64,000 nt of DNA from Saccharothrix saharensis (GTDB lineage: Bacteria; Actinomycetota; Actinomycetes; Mycobacteriales; Pseudonocardiaceae): positions 4,340,001 through 4,404,000 of the forward strand of contig NZ_VFPP01000001.1 of NCBI RefSeq assembly GCF_006716745.1, read 5' to 3'. The position numbers were made by a program, and so were the translations under genes. Of the stretch, positions 37,183-46,409 are shown in pieces. How positions within the stretch are numbered: position 1 is the first letter of the stretch; every line of letters starts with the position of its first letter. The notes under the pieces are model-generated. The model was given only the letters and a program-made list of their open reading frames with translations. It did not search any database and had not been told where the DNA came from.

Positions 37183-37629
37183 ATGCAGGGAAATGAGTTG
37201 AGGACGACGATCTCGATCGACGCGCCGATCGGGCGGGTGTGGGCGGTGCTGACGGACTTCCCGCGGTACCGGGAGTGGAACTCGCTGATCGAGTACGTGT
37301 CGGGGGTGGCGGTGGCGGGCGCGGAGGTGCGCACGCGGGCCGCTTGGGGGTCGCCCGCGGAACGCGAGTTCGAGGGGCGGATCACGGCCGTCGAGCCGCC
37401 GCGGCTGCTCGCGTCGGAGGGCGGCGACCCGGAGCTGTTCTTCGGCCGGCACCGGTGGGAGCTGGCGGAGGAGGCGCCGGGCGTGACGCGGCTGGTGAAC
37501 CGGGAGACGTGGACCGGGCCGTTGGCGGCTTCGGTGTACGCGTCGAGCCGGGAGCTGCTGACCGGGGAGTTCGACGCGTTCAACCGGGCACTGAAGGCGG
37601 AAGCGGAACGGCTCGCGCGGACCGCGTGA
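37183..37629 (+). CDS. SRPBCC family protein
   Basis: 148 residues: TTISIDAPIGRVWAVLTDFPRYREWNSLIEYVSG is a textbook SRPBCC/polyketide-cyclase-like start; the C-terminus LVNRETWTGPLAASVYASSRELLTGEFDAFNRALKAEAERL forms the long helix over the ligand cavity. Ligand unknown. Divergent from the TetR gene with only 17 bases between start codons, hence its promoter must lie within the regulator's coding sequence. A hairpin with a conserved tail follows at 37643. Confidence 0.9.
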   Translation: MQGNELRTTISIDAPIGRVWAVLTDFPRYREWNSLIEYVSGVAVAGAEVRTRAAWGSPAEREFEGRITAVEPPRLLASEGGDPELFFGRHRWELAEEAPGVTRLVNRETWTGPLAASVYASSRELLTGEFDAFNRALKAEAERLARTA

Positions 37630-37642
37630 ACGCTGCGCAGGC

Positions 37643-37678
37643 GTCCCCGGCAAGGGGACCCCTGTTCTTCATTCTGCC
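37643..37678 (+). terminator. hairpin with conserved tail, copy 1
   Basis: GTCCCC, loop GGCAA, GGGGAC (37643-37659), followed by CCCTGTTCTTCATTCTGC. T-rich tail suits a terminator for the SRPBCC gene. The tail is nearly identical to that of copy 2 at 46022-46057. Confidence 0.7.
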
Positions 37679-37781
37679 AGGTGGGTCCGACAATTCCGGG
37701 CGGTGCGGGCAGGTCCGGAACGGGCAAGTTCGCAGCAGGCCGGGCAGGCCCGGAGGGGCAGGGGTCTCGGCGCGACCCGGA

Positions 37782-38213
37782 TCAGCCGGCCTCGCCGACC
37801 AGTTCCTCCAACGCGGGCAGGGCGTTCACCAGGGCGTCCCGGTGCTCGGGGCTCAGCTCCTCGATCCGCCGCTGCAGCTCCCGCACCCGCGCCGACCGCA
37901 CCCCGGACACCATGGTCACGCCCTCCGGCGTCGGCGTCGCCAGCCACGCCCGCCCGTCCTGGGGGTCCGGTTCCCGCCGCACGTACCGGGCCTCCACCAG
38001 CGCCGCCACGATCCGCGACAACGTCGGCGGCGCGACGCCTTCCTTGGCGGCCAGGTCACCCAGCCTCATCGGGCCGCACCGCGCCAACGTGGCCAGCGCC
38101 GACACCGCGCCCGGCCCGAGACCGGGCGAGCCGGTGCGCCGCAGCAGCCGGGAAAGCCTGCCGATCGCGAGGTACAGCCGGGCGGTGGCGTCCTCGACCT
38201 GGTCGGCCGTCAC
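37782..38213 (-). CDS. MarR family transcriptional regulator
   Basis: 143 residues from GTG 38213 (GAGGAG four bases ahead). Winged-helix core: PGAVSALATLARCGPMRLGDLAAKEGVAPPTLSRIVAALVEARYVRREPDPQDGRAWLATPTPEG, the D-x-R wing included. Begins 58 bases beyond the thiG stop on the same strand, so read-through from the thiamine operon is possible though it has its own ribosome site. Target unknown; the MarR-type inverted repeat at 40995 in front of the dioxygenase gene is one candidate. Confidence 0.93.
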   Translation of the reverse strand: MTADQVEDATARLYLAIGRLSRLLRRTGSPGLGPGAVSALATLARCGPMRLGDLAAKEGVAPPTLSRIVAALVEARYVRREPDPQDGRAWLATPTPEGVTMVSGVRSARVRELQRRIEELSPEHRDALVNALPALEELVGEAG

Positions 38214-38271
38214 GGCACTCCTCCTCGGGCAGACGGACACGGGCGAGCGTCCATCATGCCGTGCCCGGCAA

Positions 38272-39225
<954 letters not shown>

Positions 39226-39229
<4 letters not shown>

Positions 39230-40218
39230 CGGTTGTTCCCTCCTTCGCCGAGCAGGTCGAGCACCCGCCGCGCCGTGACGGGCGCGAGCAGCAGGCCGTT
39301 GCGGTGGTGGCCGGTGGCGGCCAGCACGCCGGGTTCGAGCCACTTCACGACCGGCGCGTTGTCGGGGCTGCCCGCGCGGAACCCGGCGGCGGCCTCGGTC
39401 AGCGCGTACTCGGCGATGCCCGGCCACACCACCTCGGCGTCGCGCAGCAGGTCCCGCACGCCGCCGACGGTGACGTCGCCGTCGAACCCGGCCTCGTACT
39501 GGGTCGCGCCGAGCACGAACCCGCCCTCGCGCGGCACCAGGTAGACGGGGCGGCCGGACACCTGCGCGCGGATCGTGTGCCGGGGCGGCGGCAACGCGCC
39601 CGGCCGGGCCGACAGGCGCAGGATCTCGCCCTTCACCGGCCGGATCACGTCCCGCAGCGACGGGTGCAGGTCGCGGCTCCACGCGCCGGCCGCGATCACC
39701 GTCACGTCCCGGTCCTCGTCCGCTTCGTCGGCGAAGACGACGCCGTCGGCGGCGCAGGCCTCCCGCAGGGCGCGCAGCAGCGCCCGGTTGTCCACGGCCA
39801 CGTCGCCCGGCACGGACAGTCCACTCCGGACCGACCCGAGACCGGGTTCCAGCGCCCGCAGCTCGCGGCCCGTCACCTTCGACGCCGACCGGCCCATCCG
39901 CTCCAGGTAGGCGCGCAGCTGGTCCAGCACCTCGACGTCGGCCCGGTCGACCGCCACCGCCAACGTGCCCGCCGGGGTGAGCTCCACGCCGAGCGAGCGC
40001 GCGAACCCGGGCCACAGCTGCAACGACTCGACGCCGAGCGCCAGCACGTCCTCGTCACCCGGCCACGCCTCGGTGATCGGCGCGAGCATGCCGCCCGCGA
40101 CCCACGAACCGCCGTGCGGCGACCCGCGGTCGACGACCCGCACGGCGTACCCGGCGCGGGCGGCGTACCAGGCCGCGGACAGGCCGATGACGCCACCGCC
40201 GAGGACGGTCACTCGCAT
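39226..40218 (-). CDS. thiO: glycine oxidase ThiO
   Basis: About 330 residues, DAO family flavoprotein: N-terminal FAD fold [76 protein letters not shown] and the C-terminal [21 protein letters not shown]. Oxidises glycine to dehydroglycine for ThiG. The start is one of ATG 40218, TTG 40224 or GTG 40233; the riboswitch ends with the ribosome site GGGAG at about 40240, which fits the TTG or ATG better. Confidence 0.94.
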
Positions 40219-40238
40219 TGCCAAGGCACTCACGCTCC

Positions 40239-40325
40239 CTGCGCCGGCATGACCCGGATCAGGTTCGACGGTCGGAGCGGACCACGCTCCCTCTCAGCCC
40301 GGTGTCCTCCAGGCTCCCGTGCGGA
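40239..40325 (-). ncRNA. TPP riboswitch (THI element) controlling thiO-thiS-thiG
   Basis: On the minus strand: ACGGGAGCCTGGAGGACACC, CTGAGAGGGAGCG, and CGAACCTGATCCGGGTCATG with CCGGCGCAGGGAG at the 3' end next to the start codons. Matches the conserved core of thi boxes. Coordinates of the 5' end approximate. Confidence 0.95.
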
Positions 40326-40374
40326 CCTTCTCCACCGTAGCGCACGCGACGGCCCGCCGGTTACCGTGCCGCCC

Positions 40375-41034
40375 GTGCCAGGACTCGACGGAACGCGGAT
40401 CAGGCGGCGGCTCGCCGACGCACGGCTCTACCTCTGCACGCCGGCGCGGCCCGACCTCGCCGAGTTCGCGGACGCCGCGCTCGCGGGCGGGGTGGACGTC
40501 GTGCAGTTGCGGGACAAGGGCTTGGAGGCCAGGCAGGAGATCGCCGCGCTGGAGGTGCTCGCGGAGGCGTGCGCGCGGCACGGCGCGCTGCTCGCGGTGA
40601 ACGACCGCGCGGACGTGGCGCTGGCCGTGGACGCGGACGTGCTGCACCTGGGCCAGGACGACCTGCCGGTGCCGTCGGCCCGCCGGGTCGTCGGCGAGGA
40701 CGTGGCGATCGGCCGGTCGACGCACGACGTCGGGCAGGCGCGTGCGGCGGCCGTCGAGCCGGGCGTGGACTACTTCTGCACTGGCCCGTGCTGGCCGACG
40801 CCGACGAAGCCGGGCCGTCCCGCGCCGGGGCTGGACCTGGTGCGCGCCACGGCGGGCACGACCGACCGGCCGTGGTTCGCCATCGGCGGCATCGACGCCG
40901 AGCGGCTGCCGGAGGTGCTGGCCGCGGGCGCGGAGCGGGTCGTGGTGGTGCGCGCCATCACGGAGGCCGAGGACCCGCACGCCGCCGCAGCATGGTTGAA
41001 ACTTCAACTAAAGGGCGTACAGTCGTCGGCGTGA
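40375..41034 (+). CDS. thiE: thiamine-phosphate synthase ThiE
   Basis: 219 residues (GTG 40375; another GTG at 40366 is in frame). TIM barrel with [88 protein letters not shown] and [29 protein letters not shown]. Couples HMP-PP and thiazole phosphate. Divergent from the thiO riboswitch, with no riboswitch of its own. The final codons (AAA CTT CAA CTA AAG) are unusually AT-rich because they hold an inverted repeat and the dioxygenase start region. Confidence 0.96.
   Translation: MPGLDGTRIRRRLADARLYLCTPARPDLAEFADAALAGGVDVVQLRDKGLEARQEIAALEVLAEACARHGALLAVNDRADVALAVDADVLHLGQDDLPVPSARRVVGEDVAIGRSTHDVGQARAAAVEPGVDYFCTGPCWPTPTKPGRPAPGLDLVRATAGTTDRPWFAIGGIDAERLPEVLAAGAERVVVVRAITEAEDPHAAAAWLKLQLKGVQSSA
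40995..41008. promoter_or_regulatory. MarR-type inverted repeat in the 3' end of thiE
   Basis: GTTGAAACTTCAAC: arms GTTGAA and TTCAAC with a two-base spacer, 26 bases before the dioxygenase start. TTGAA/TTCAA arms are typical of MarR-family operators. The coding constraint is broken by rare Lys/Leu/Gln codons. Confidence 0.55.
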
Positions 41035-41789
41035 TGCCCGTGCTGTACCTGGGCCACGGGGCTCCCCCGCTGGCCGACGACGAACGGTGGACCGGCGAGC
41101 TCAGGTCGTGGTCCGCGACGCTGCCGCGCCCCGGGTCGATCCTGGTCGTCTCGGCGCACTGGGAGAACGACCCGCTCACCCTGGGCGCGACCACGACCGT
41201 GCCGCTCACCTACGACTTCCGGGGCTTCCCCCGGCGGTACTACGAGGTGACCTACGACGCGCCGGGCGCGCCGGAACTGGCCCGCGAGGTCGCGGGGCTG
41301 GTCGGCCGGCCGGTGGCGCGCGACGAGGCGCGCGGGCTCGACCACGGCGCGTACGTGCCGCTGAAGGAGATGTTCCCCGAGGCGGACGTGCCGGTGCTGC
41401 AGATGTCGATGCCCAGCCTCGACCCGCGCGAGCTGTTCGACGTGGGCCGGCGGCTCGCGCCGCTGCGCGAGCAGGGCGTGCTGATCGTCGGCAGCGGGTT
41501 CATGACGCACAACCTGAGCTGCGTGGACATGTCCGTCGGCCCGGACTGCGCGCCGCCGTCGTGGTCGGCCGAGTTCGACGACTGGGCGGGCCGGGCGCTG
41601 GCCGCCGGCGACGTGGACGCGGTGCTGGACTTCGAGCGCAAGGCACCCGCCGCGGGCGTCGCGCACCCGCGCACCGAGCACTTCGCGCCGCTGTTCGTGT
41701 CACTGGGCGCGAGCGCCGCGCAGGAGGCCACGACCACCGTCGAGGGCTTCTGGTACGGGCTGTCCAAGCGGTCCGTGCAGTTCGCCTGA
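41034..41789 (+). CDS. DODA/LigB-type extradiol ring-cleavage dioxygenase
   Basis: 251 residues from ATG 41034 (TGATG overlap with thiE); an in-frame ATG at 40993 would add [14 protein letters not shown] and cannot be excluded. Family metal ligands: His in YLGHGAPPL, His in LVVSAHWEND, and His in LDHGAYVPLKEMFP; a further signature is VGSGFMTHNL. DODA-type enzymes are Zn/Fe class III dioxygenases (4,5-DOPA extradiol dioxygenase family). Actual substrate unknown. An operator-like inverted repeat lies just upstream. A bidirectional terminator follows. Confidence 0.9.
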   Translation: MPVLYLGHGAPPLADDERWTGELRSWSATLPRPGSILVVSAHWENDPLTLGATTTVPLTYDFRGFPRRYYEVTYDAPGAPELAREVAGLVGRPVARDEARGLDHGAYVPLKEMFPEADVPVLQMSMPSLDPRELFDVGRRLAPLREQGVLIVGSGFMTHNLSCVDMSVGPDCAPPSWSAEFDDWAGRALAAGDVDAVLDFERKAPAAGVAHPRTEHFAPLFVSLGASAAQEATTTVEGFWYGLSKRSVQFA

Positions 41790-41806
41790 CACACCTCCGG
41801 CACGAG

Positions 41807-41839
41807 GAACGCCCCCGGACCGACGGCCCGGGGGCGTTC
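41807..41839. terminator. bidirectional terminator between dioxygenase and S1 protease genes
   Basis: 12-bp stem GAACGCCCCCGG (41807-41818) and CCGGGGGCGTTC (41828-41839), nine-base loop, between convergent stops. Confidence 0.85.
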
Positions 41840-41884
41840 TCGAAGCGGTGCGCGGCCCGCAGGGGCAACCGACCGCGCTCCAGG

Positions 41885-43048
41885 TCAGCCGCGGGTCAGG
41901 CTCAACCCGTAAGCCGACAGGATCTCGCCGACCGGCTGGAAGTAGGTCGTGCCGCCGGAGGAGCAGTTGCCCGAACCGCCGGAGGTCACGCCCTGGGCCT
42001 GGCTGTAGCCGGAGCCCGCGACCCACGAGCCGCCCGAGTCACCGGGCTCCGCGCAGGCGTTGGTGCGGGTCAGGCCGGACACCGTGCCCTGCGGGTAGTT
42101 CACCGTCGAGTTCTTCGCCTGGACGGTGCCGCAGCGCCAGCCGGTGGTCGAGCCGGAGCGGCAGATCGCCGCGCCGACCGCCGCCGAGGTGGAGCCGGTC
42201 ACGGTGACGTTGGAGCCGTTGTAGCGGTTGACCCACGGCCGCGAGGTCCAGTTGGAGTTCGTCCGCACCCAGGCGTAGTCGTTGCCGGGGAAGGACGAGC
42301 CCGCGAAGGAACCCTGCGAGACGCGGTTGAAGCCGGTCGTCGCGTTGCCCACGCGCCCGCAGTGACCCGCGGTGACGAAACCGCCGCTGACCGCGAAGCC
42401 GACCGAGCACCGGCCGCTGCCGATGTAGTAGGCGTCGCCGCCGCGCGTGTCGTAGAGGGTCGTCGGGCTCTGGTCGACCTCGACCACCCGCACCGCCGGG
42501 CTGACCGACTTGGCCGCCGCCAGGAACGACTCCGCCGCCGCGTCGCGCTGCGAGCGGTTGACCTCGACCACGACCGAGTTCGTCTGCTCGTCGACCCGCC
42601 AGCCGGTGATCGACTTCGGCGCCGCCAGCGTGTCGATCGACGACTTCGCGCCGCTGAGCTGCTGGTGGGAGAAGGCCACGTACTTGGCGTCGGCGCCCGC
42701 GGCCTTCGCCGCGCCCGCCTTCGCCGGGTCGGCCACGGCGACGACCAGCTTGCCGGTCGCCTGGTTGATCCACGACCCCGCGTAGGCGCTGCCGACCGCG
42801 GACCGCACCGCGGACTCGACCTCACCCGCGCGGGCGTCGCTCGCCAAACGGGCGGTGATCTGTTCGGCGTTCAGGCCCAGGTCGCGTTGCACCGCTTGGA
42901 GCAACTCGGCGGGGTAGCTCTCCGTGTCGGCCGGGCTCGCGCCCTGGGGCGCGGCAGGCGCCGCGATGGCCGGTACGCTGAGAGCTGTAGCCGCGCCGAC
43001 GGCAAGCAGGACGGCCGTCGCGTGGCGGACCGCACTCGTGCGGTTCAT
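41885..43048 (-). CDS. secreted S1 family serine protease (streptogrisin-like) with prodomain
   Basis: 387 residues. Signal peptide MNRTSAVRHATAVLLAVGAATALSVPAIA-AP, an alpha-lytic/streptogrisin-type propeptide (residues ~40-200, YPAELLQAVQRDLGLNAEQITARL), and a chymotrypsin-fold protease. Catalytic triad: His ~229 in VTAGHCGRVG, Asp ~257 in GNDYAWVR, Ser ~338 in EPGDSGGSWV. Six cysteines in the mature part suit disulfides. Exported by Sec, self-matured. RBS GGGAG seven bases ahead of the ATG. The long upstream region contains a hairpin and a palindrome, suggesting regulated expression. Confidence 0.95.
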   Translation of the reverse strand: MNRTSAVRHATAVLLAVGAATALSVPAIAAPAAPQGASPADTESYPAELLQAVQRDLGLNAEQITARLASDARAGEVESAVRSAVGSAYAGSWINQATGKLVVAVADPAKAGAAKAAGADAKYVAFSHQQLSGAKSSIDTLAAPKSITGWRVDEQTNSVVVEVNRSQRDAAAESFLAAAKSVSPAVRVVEVDQSPTTLYDTRGGDAYYIGSGRCSVGFAVSGGFVTAGHCGRVGNATTGFNRVSQGSFAGSSFPGNDYAWVRTNSNWTSRPWVNRYNGSNVTVTGSTSAAVGAAICRSGSTTGWRCGTVQAKNSTVNYPQGTVSGLTRTNACAEPGDSGGSWVAGSGYSQAQGVTSGGSGNCSSGGTTYFQPVGEILSAYGLSLTRG

Positions 43049-43117
43049 TAGGCGTCTCCCTCATCTTCGGGTGCAGGGAACCCGAGAGCCTGGTTGCAGG
43101 GACCGCTCTCGGGGGCT

Positions 43118-43255
43118 CTAGGGGGACGGGTGGTGGGGCGGCGGCAGGGGTCGCCCCACCCTCTTACTTCTCGCCCGGGTCGTCGCTCGGGCCCGCGAAT
43201 CCGCCGCAGCGCCCAGTGAGGCGCACCGCGACAACCGCTCTCGCGCGTCTCGCAT
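43118..43255 (-). CDS. possible small basic peptide upstream of the protease gene
   Basis: 45-codon ORF MRDARERLSRCASLGAAADS... with Arg-rich sequence and a Pro/His tail, preceded by GGGGAGGAG five bases before the ATG, better than many real genes here. It would lie in the 5' region of the protease transcript. No homologue is recognised; it may be a leader peptide or chance. Confidence 0.3.
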   Translation of the reverse strand: MRDARERLSRCASLGAAADSRARATTRARSKRVGRPLPPPHHPSP

Positions 43256-43313
43256 GGCACTCCTCCCCGGTCCCTACCGGCCAGTACTCGCCCGTTCGAG
43301 CGACGTTATGACT

Positions 43314-43329
43314 CCGTAACCTGTTACGG
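43314..43329. promoter_or_regulatory. 16-bp operator-like palindrome
   Basis: CCGTAACCTGTTACGG: arms CCGTAAC and GTTACGG, two-base centre. Lies between the divergent protease and dehydratase genes. Regulator unknown. Confidence 0.55.
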
Positions 43330-43392
43330 TCCGAGCCATCTGAGGGCGAAGTGTGTCACAGGACACGCCTATATGACTGCGCTGTGTAGCGT

Positions 43393-43422
43393 TTGACAGT
43401 TAACTCTCACTCAAGGTAGTGA
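43393..43422 (+). promoter_or_regulatory. vegetative-type promoter upstream of the PLP dehydratase
   Basis: TTGACA (43393-43398), 18-base spacer, TAGTGA (43417-43422), close to the HrdB consensus. Leader of ~150 bases to the ATG at 43579. Confidence 0.65.
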
Positions 43423-43578
43423 TTCGATCACCGATTCGGGCGGTTTTGCCAGATGTAAGCGATTCGGTGAAGCAAGCCACGGACGTGTGAATGTTGTTGG
43501 CCCGGGCGGGTGAGGCAGGAGGAGTTCCGGTAACCACCCGTGTAGTCGCGACACCGCCGCAGGGGTGAGGATCGACGC

Positions 43579-44502
43579 ATGGGACTCGTCACGATCTCCG
43601 ACATCCGGGCCGCCGCCGACCGCATCGTGGGCGCGGCGGTCCGCACTCCCCTGCTGCGGTTCGACGACGGGTTGTGGCTCAAGCCGGAGAGCCTGCAGCC
43701 CGTCGGCGCGTTCAAGATCCGCGGCGCCTACAACGCGCTGGCGCGGCTGCCCGAGGACGTGCGGGCGCGGGGCGTCGTCGCCTACTCCAGCGGCAACCAC
43801 GCGCAGGCCGTCGCGTACGCGGCGAAGCTGTTCGGCGTGCCCGCGGCGATCGTCGTGCCCGACACCACGCCCCGGGTCAAGGTCGACGCGACCCTCTCGC
43901 ACGGCGCGGAGGTCGTGCAGGTGCCCATGGCGCGGCGCGAGTCGCGGGCCGCCGAGCTGGTCGCCGAACGGGGCGCGACGCTGATCCCGCCGTTCGACCA
44001 CCCGGACGTCATCGCCGGTCAGGGCACGGTCGGGCTGGAGGTGGTGGCCGAGCTGCCGGACGTGGCCGAGGTGCTGGTGCCGGTCAGCGGCGGCGGGCTG
44101 GTCTCCGGGGTGGCGGCGGCGGTGAAGGCGCTCAGCCCGGCCACGCGGGTGATCGGCGTGGAGCCGGAGCTCGCGGGTGACGCGGCCGAGTCGCTGCGGG
44201 TCGGCGCGCTGGTCCGGTGGCCCGCCGACGACCGGGCCCGCACGATCGCCGACGGCCTGCGCGCCGAGCCGTCCGAGCTGACGTTCGAGCACATGCGCGC
44301 TTACGTGGACGACATCGTGACGGTGTCCGAGGAGCAGATCGGCGCGGCGGTGGGCGTGCTGGCGCGGCGGGCGCGGCTCGTCGTGGAGCCCAGCGGCGCG
44401 GTCACCGTCGCCGCCCACCTCGCGCGACCGTCCGCCGGCCCGACCGTCGCCGTGCTGTCCGGCGGGAACGTCGACCCGGAGGTGTTCGCCCGGTACCTGT
44501 GA
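43579..44502 (+). CDS. PLP-dependent threonine/serine dehydratase (or serine racemase)
   Basis: 307 residues, fold-type II PLP enzyme: PLP lysine in VGAFKIRGAYNAL, substrate loop YSSGNHAQAVAYAAKLFG, phosphate-binding glycine loop VSGGGLVSGVAAAVK, and C-terminal AVLSGGNVDPEVFARYL. It lacks the regulatory ACT domain of biosynthetic IlvA, so it is a catabolic-type threonine/serine dehydratase or a serine racemase; the sequence alone does not separate these. Converges with the MFS gene, stops one base apart. Confidence 0.92.
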   Translation: MGLVTISDIRAAADRIVGAAVRTPLLRFDDGLWLKPESLQPVGAFKIRGAYNALARLPEDVRARGVVAYSSGNHAQAVAYAAKLFGVPAAIVVPDTTPRVKVDATLSHGAEVVQVPMARRESRAAELVAERGATLIPPFDHPDVIAGQGTVGLEVVAELPDVAEVLVPVSGGGLVSGVAAAVKALSPATRVIGVEPELAGDAAESLRVGALVRWPADDRARTIADGLRAEPSELTFEHMRAYVDDIVTVSEEQIGAAVGVLARRARLVVEPSGAVTVAAHLARPSAGPTVAVLSGGNVDPEVFARYL

Positions 44503-44503
44503 G

Positions 44504-45952
44504 TCAGTCGGGCAGGCGCGCGGGCGGGGCGTCGACGCCGCAGCTGTGGCACTCGGGCGCCGGTTTGAGCACGCGGTTGTCCGTGCCGAGGGCCAGCAGC
44601 CCGCCGACGATCGACGCGACCGCGCACACCAGCAGGGCCGTCCGCCAGCCCTCGGTGAGCGCGGCCGGGTCGGCGTACTGCGCGCCGGTCAGCCCCGCCA
44701 CCGCGGGCAGCACGGCCACCGCGAGCAGGCTGCCGGTGCGGGCGACGGCGTTGTTCACGCCCGAGGCGACCCCCGCGTACCGGTCGGGCGCGGCGGCCAG
44801 CACGGTCGCCGTCACCGGCGCCACCACCGCCGCCAGGCCGAAACCGAACACCAGCAGGCCGGGCAGGACGTCGGTCCAGTAGCCGGCGCCCGGCTCGACC
44901 CGGCGCAGCAGCAGCATGCCGACACCGATCAGGACCGGTCCCCCGACGAGCTGGGCGCGCGGCCCGAAGCGCTGCGCCAGGCTGCCGGACCGCGCCGACA
45001 GCGCCAGCATGATCAGCGTGATGGGCACGCCGGCCAGGCCGGACGCCGTGGGCGAGTAGTGCAGCGACACCTGGAGCTGCAGCACCATCAGCACCATCAC
45101 CCCGCCCAGGGCCGCGTAGACCAGGAACGTCAGGGCGTTGGACAGCACGAACGTCCGGTTGGCGAACAGTTGCGGCGGCACCAGCGGGTCGCTGCCCCGG
45201 CGTTGCAGCACCACGAACACCACCAGGCCGGCCACGCCGATCAGGCCCGCCGTGACGACGAGGGCGTCCGCGCCCCGGACCGGCGCTTCGACCAGCGCGC
45301 CCGTGACGCCCGCGAGGCCGACCGCGCCGACGACCGACTCGCCGACGTTCGGCCGGCCGGTGAGGGCGTCGTCACGGGACTCGGGCACGTAGCGGCGGGC
45401 CAGCCACACGCACGCCGCCGCGACCGGCAGGTTGATCAGGAACGCCAGCCGCCACGACCAGGCCTGCACGAGCAGCCCGCCCAGCAGCGGCCCGATCGCC
45501 GTGGCCACGCCGGACAGCCCGGACCACGCGCCGATCGCCCGTCCCCGGTCGGCGCGGACGAACACCGACTGCAGGATGGCCAGCGATCCGGGCGTGAGCA
45601 GCGCGCCGCCCACGCCTTGCAGCACGCGTGCGACGACCAGCAGTTCGGTGGTCGGCGCCACCCCGCACAGCAAGGACGCCGCGCCGAACCAGAGCACGCC
45701 GAAGGTGAAGACCCGCCGGCGGCCGTAGCGGTCGCCCAGGGAGCCGGCGATGAGGATCAGCGACGCCAGGGCGAGCAGGTAGCCGTCGAGGATCCACTGG
45801 AGGCCGGCGACGGACGCGCCGAGTTCCGCGCCGATGCGGGGCAGGGCGACGTTGACGATCGTGCTGTCGAGCATCGCCATGCCCGAGCCGAGGATCGTCG
45901 TCGCCAACACGGCCCTGGCCCGCCCGGTGCCCCACACCACTGTCTCGGTCAC
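44504..45952 (-). CDS. MFS drug exporter, DHA2 (14-helix) family
   Basis: About 482 residues from GTG 45952 (VTETVVWGTGRARAVL). Motif C-like and DHA2 features: LGSGMAMLDSTIVNVALPRIG in helix 1, motif A GSLGDRYGRRRVFTFG between helices 2 and 3, VARVLQGVGGALLTPGSLAIL. 13-14 hydrophobic helices. Proton-driven export of drugs or metabolites, substrate unknown. C-terminus holds CHSCG, a possible metal site of no known role. No regulator adjoins it. The longer ORF start at 46030 lies in repeat copy 2 of the hairpin element and is unlikely. Confidence 0.92.
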   Translation of the reverse strand: MTETVVWGTGRARAVLATTILGSGMAMLDSTIVNVALPRIGAELGASVAGLQWILDGYLLALASLILIAGSLGDRYGRRRVFTFGVLWFGAASLLCGVAPTTELLVVARVLQGVGGALLTPGSLAILQSVFVRADRGRAIGAWSGLSGVATAIGPLLGGLLVQAWSWRLAFLINLPVAAACVWLARRYVPESRDDALTGRPNVGESVVGAVGLAGVTGALVEAPVRGADALVVTAGLIGVAGLVVFVVLQRRGSDPLVPPQLFANRTFVLSNALTFLVYAALGGVMVLMVLQLQVSLHYSPTASGLAGVPITLIMLALSARSGSLAQRFGPRAQLVGGPVLIGVGMLLLRRVEPGAGYWTDVLPGLLVFGFGLAAVVAPVTATVLAAAPDRYAGVASGVNNAVARTGSLLAVAVLPAVAGLTGAQYADPAALTEGWRTALLVCAVASIVGGLLALGTDNRVLKPAPECHSCGVDAPPARLPD

Positions 45953-46021
45953 CGACTCATTCTGCGCCCCGGGTTGTCCACAGGCGGCGTGATCGGGCCG
46001 CGAACCGTCGGTCGGAGCCGG

Positions 46022-46057
46022 CAGTATCAAGAACAGGGGTCCCCCCGGGCGGGGGAC
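46022..46057 (-). terminator. hairpin with conserved tail, copy 2
   Basis: On the minus strand: GTCCCCC, loop of five, GGGGGAC (46039-46057), then CCCTGTTCTTGATACTG. Same layout and nearly the same tail as copy 1 (37643), with a different but still paired stem. Confidence 0.65.
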
Positions 46058-46369
46058 GCCGGCTAAGCACTGCGAAGGTCGGTGGAGGTCGGCGAAGGTC
46101 GGTGGGGTGCGACGAGGAGCGGCCAGGCGCGGCAGAGTGCGGCAAGGCCCCGGCGGAGCGGAGTGCGCTGGTCAGCGGGCTGGGGCGTCGGGCACCGCGG
46201 CCGGCGCGTGATCGCCGGGGCAGGGCGACGAGGCGCAATCGGTGCCACGCCGGACCGTGCCTCGACCCGGTTCCCGACCCGATCCGCTGCTGACGCCGGT
46301 GACGTGACCCACCGGCGATCGGTGATCGCGCCGACCGGAGCCGGTGCCGGTCTCCCGACCCGGCCGCCA

Positions 46370-46391
46370 CCCGACCCGTTCGCGGGTCGGG
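46370..46391 (-). terminator. dasR terminator
   Basis: CCCGACCCG / CGGGTCGGG, 9-bp stem closed by TTCG, a highly stable tetraloop; 19 bases past the dasR stop. Confidence 0.75.
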
Positions 46392-46409
46392 CCGGGTGAC
46401 GTCGTGCGA

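Larger units (their letters stand above)
43049..43578. other. long regulatory region between protease and dehydratase genes
   Basis: 530 bases, more AT-rich than its surroundings from ~43300 to 43470. It contains a leader hairpin for the protease (CCCGAGAG ~43080 with CTCTCGGG ~43112), a short ORF with a strong ribosome site (43118-43255), the 16-base palindrome at 43314 and a consensus-like promoter for the plus strand at 43393. GATTCG occurs three times between 43421 and 43470. Confidence 0.6.
45953..46409. other. intergenic stretch between MFS and dasR genes
   Basis: 457 bases. Holds the hairpin element copy 2 (46022-46057), a direct repeat of GAAGGTCGGTGG (46076 and 46097) and the dasR terminator (46370-46391). 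No acceptable ORF. Confidence 0.55.
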
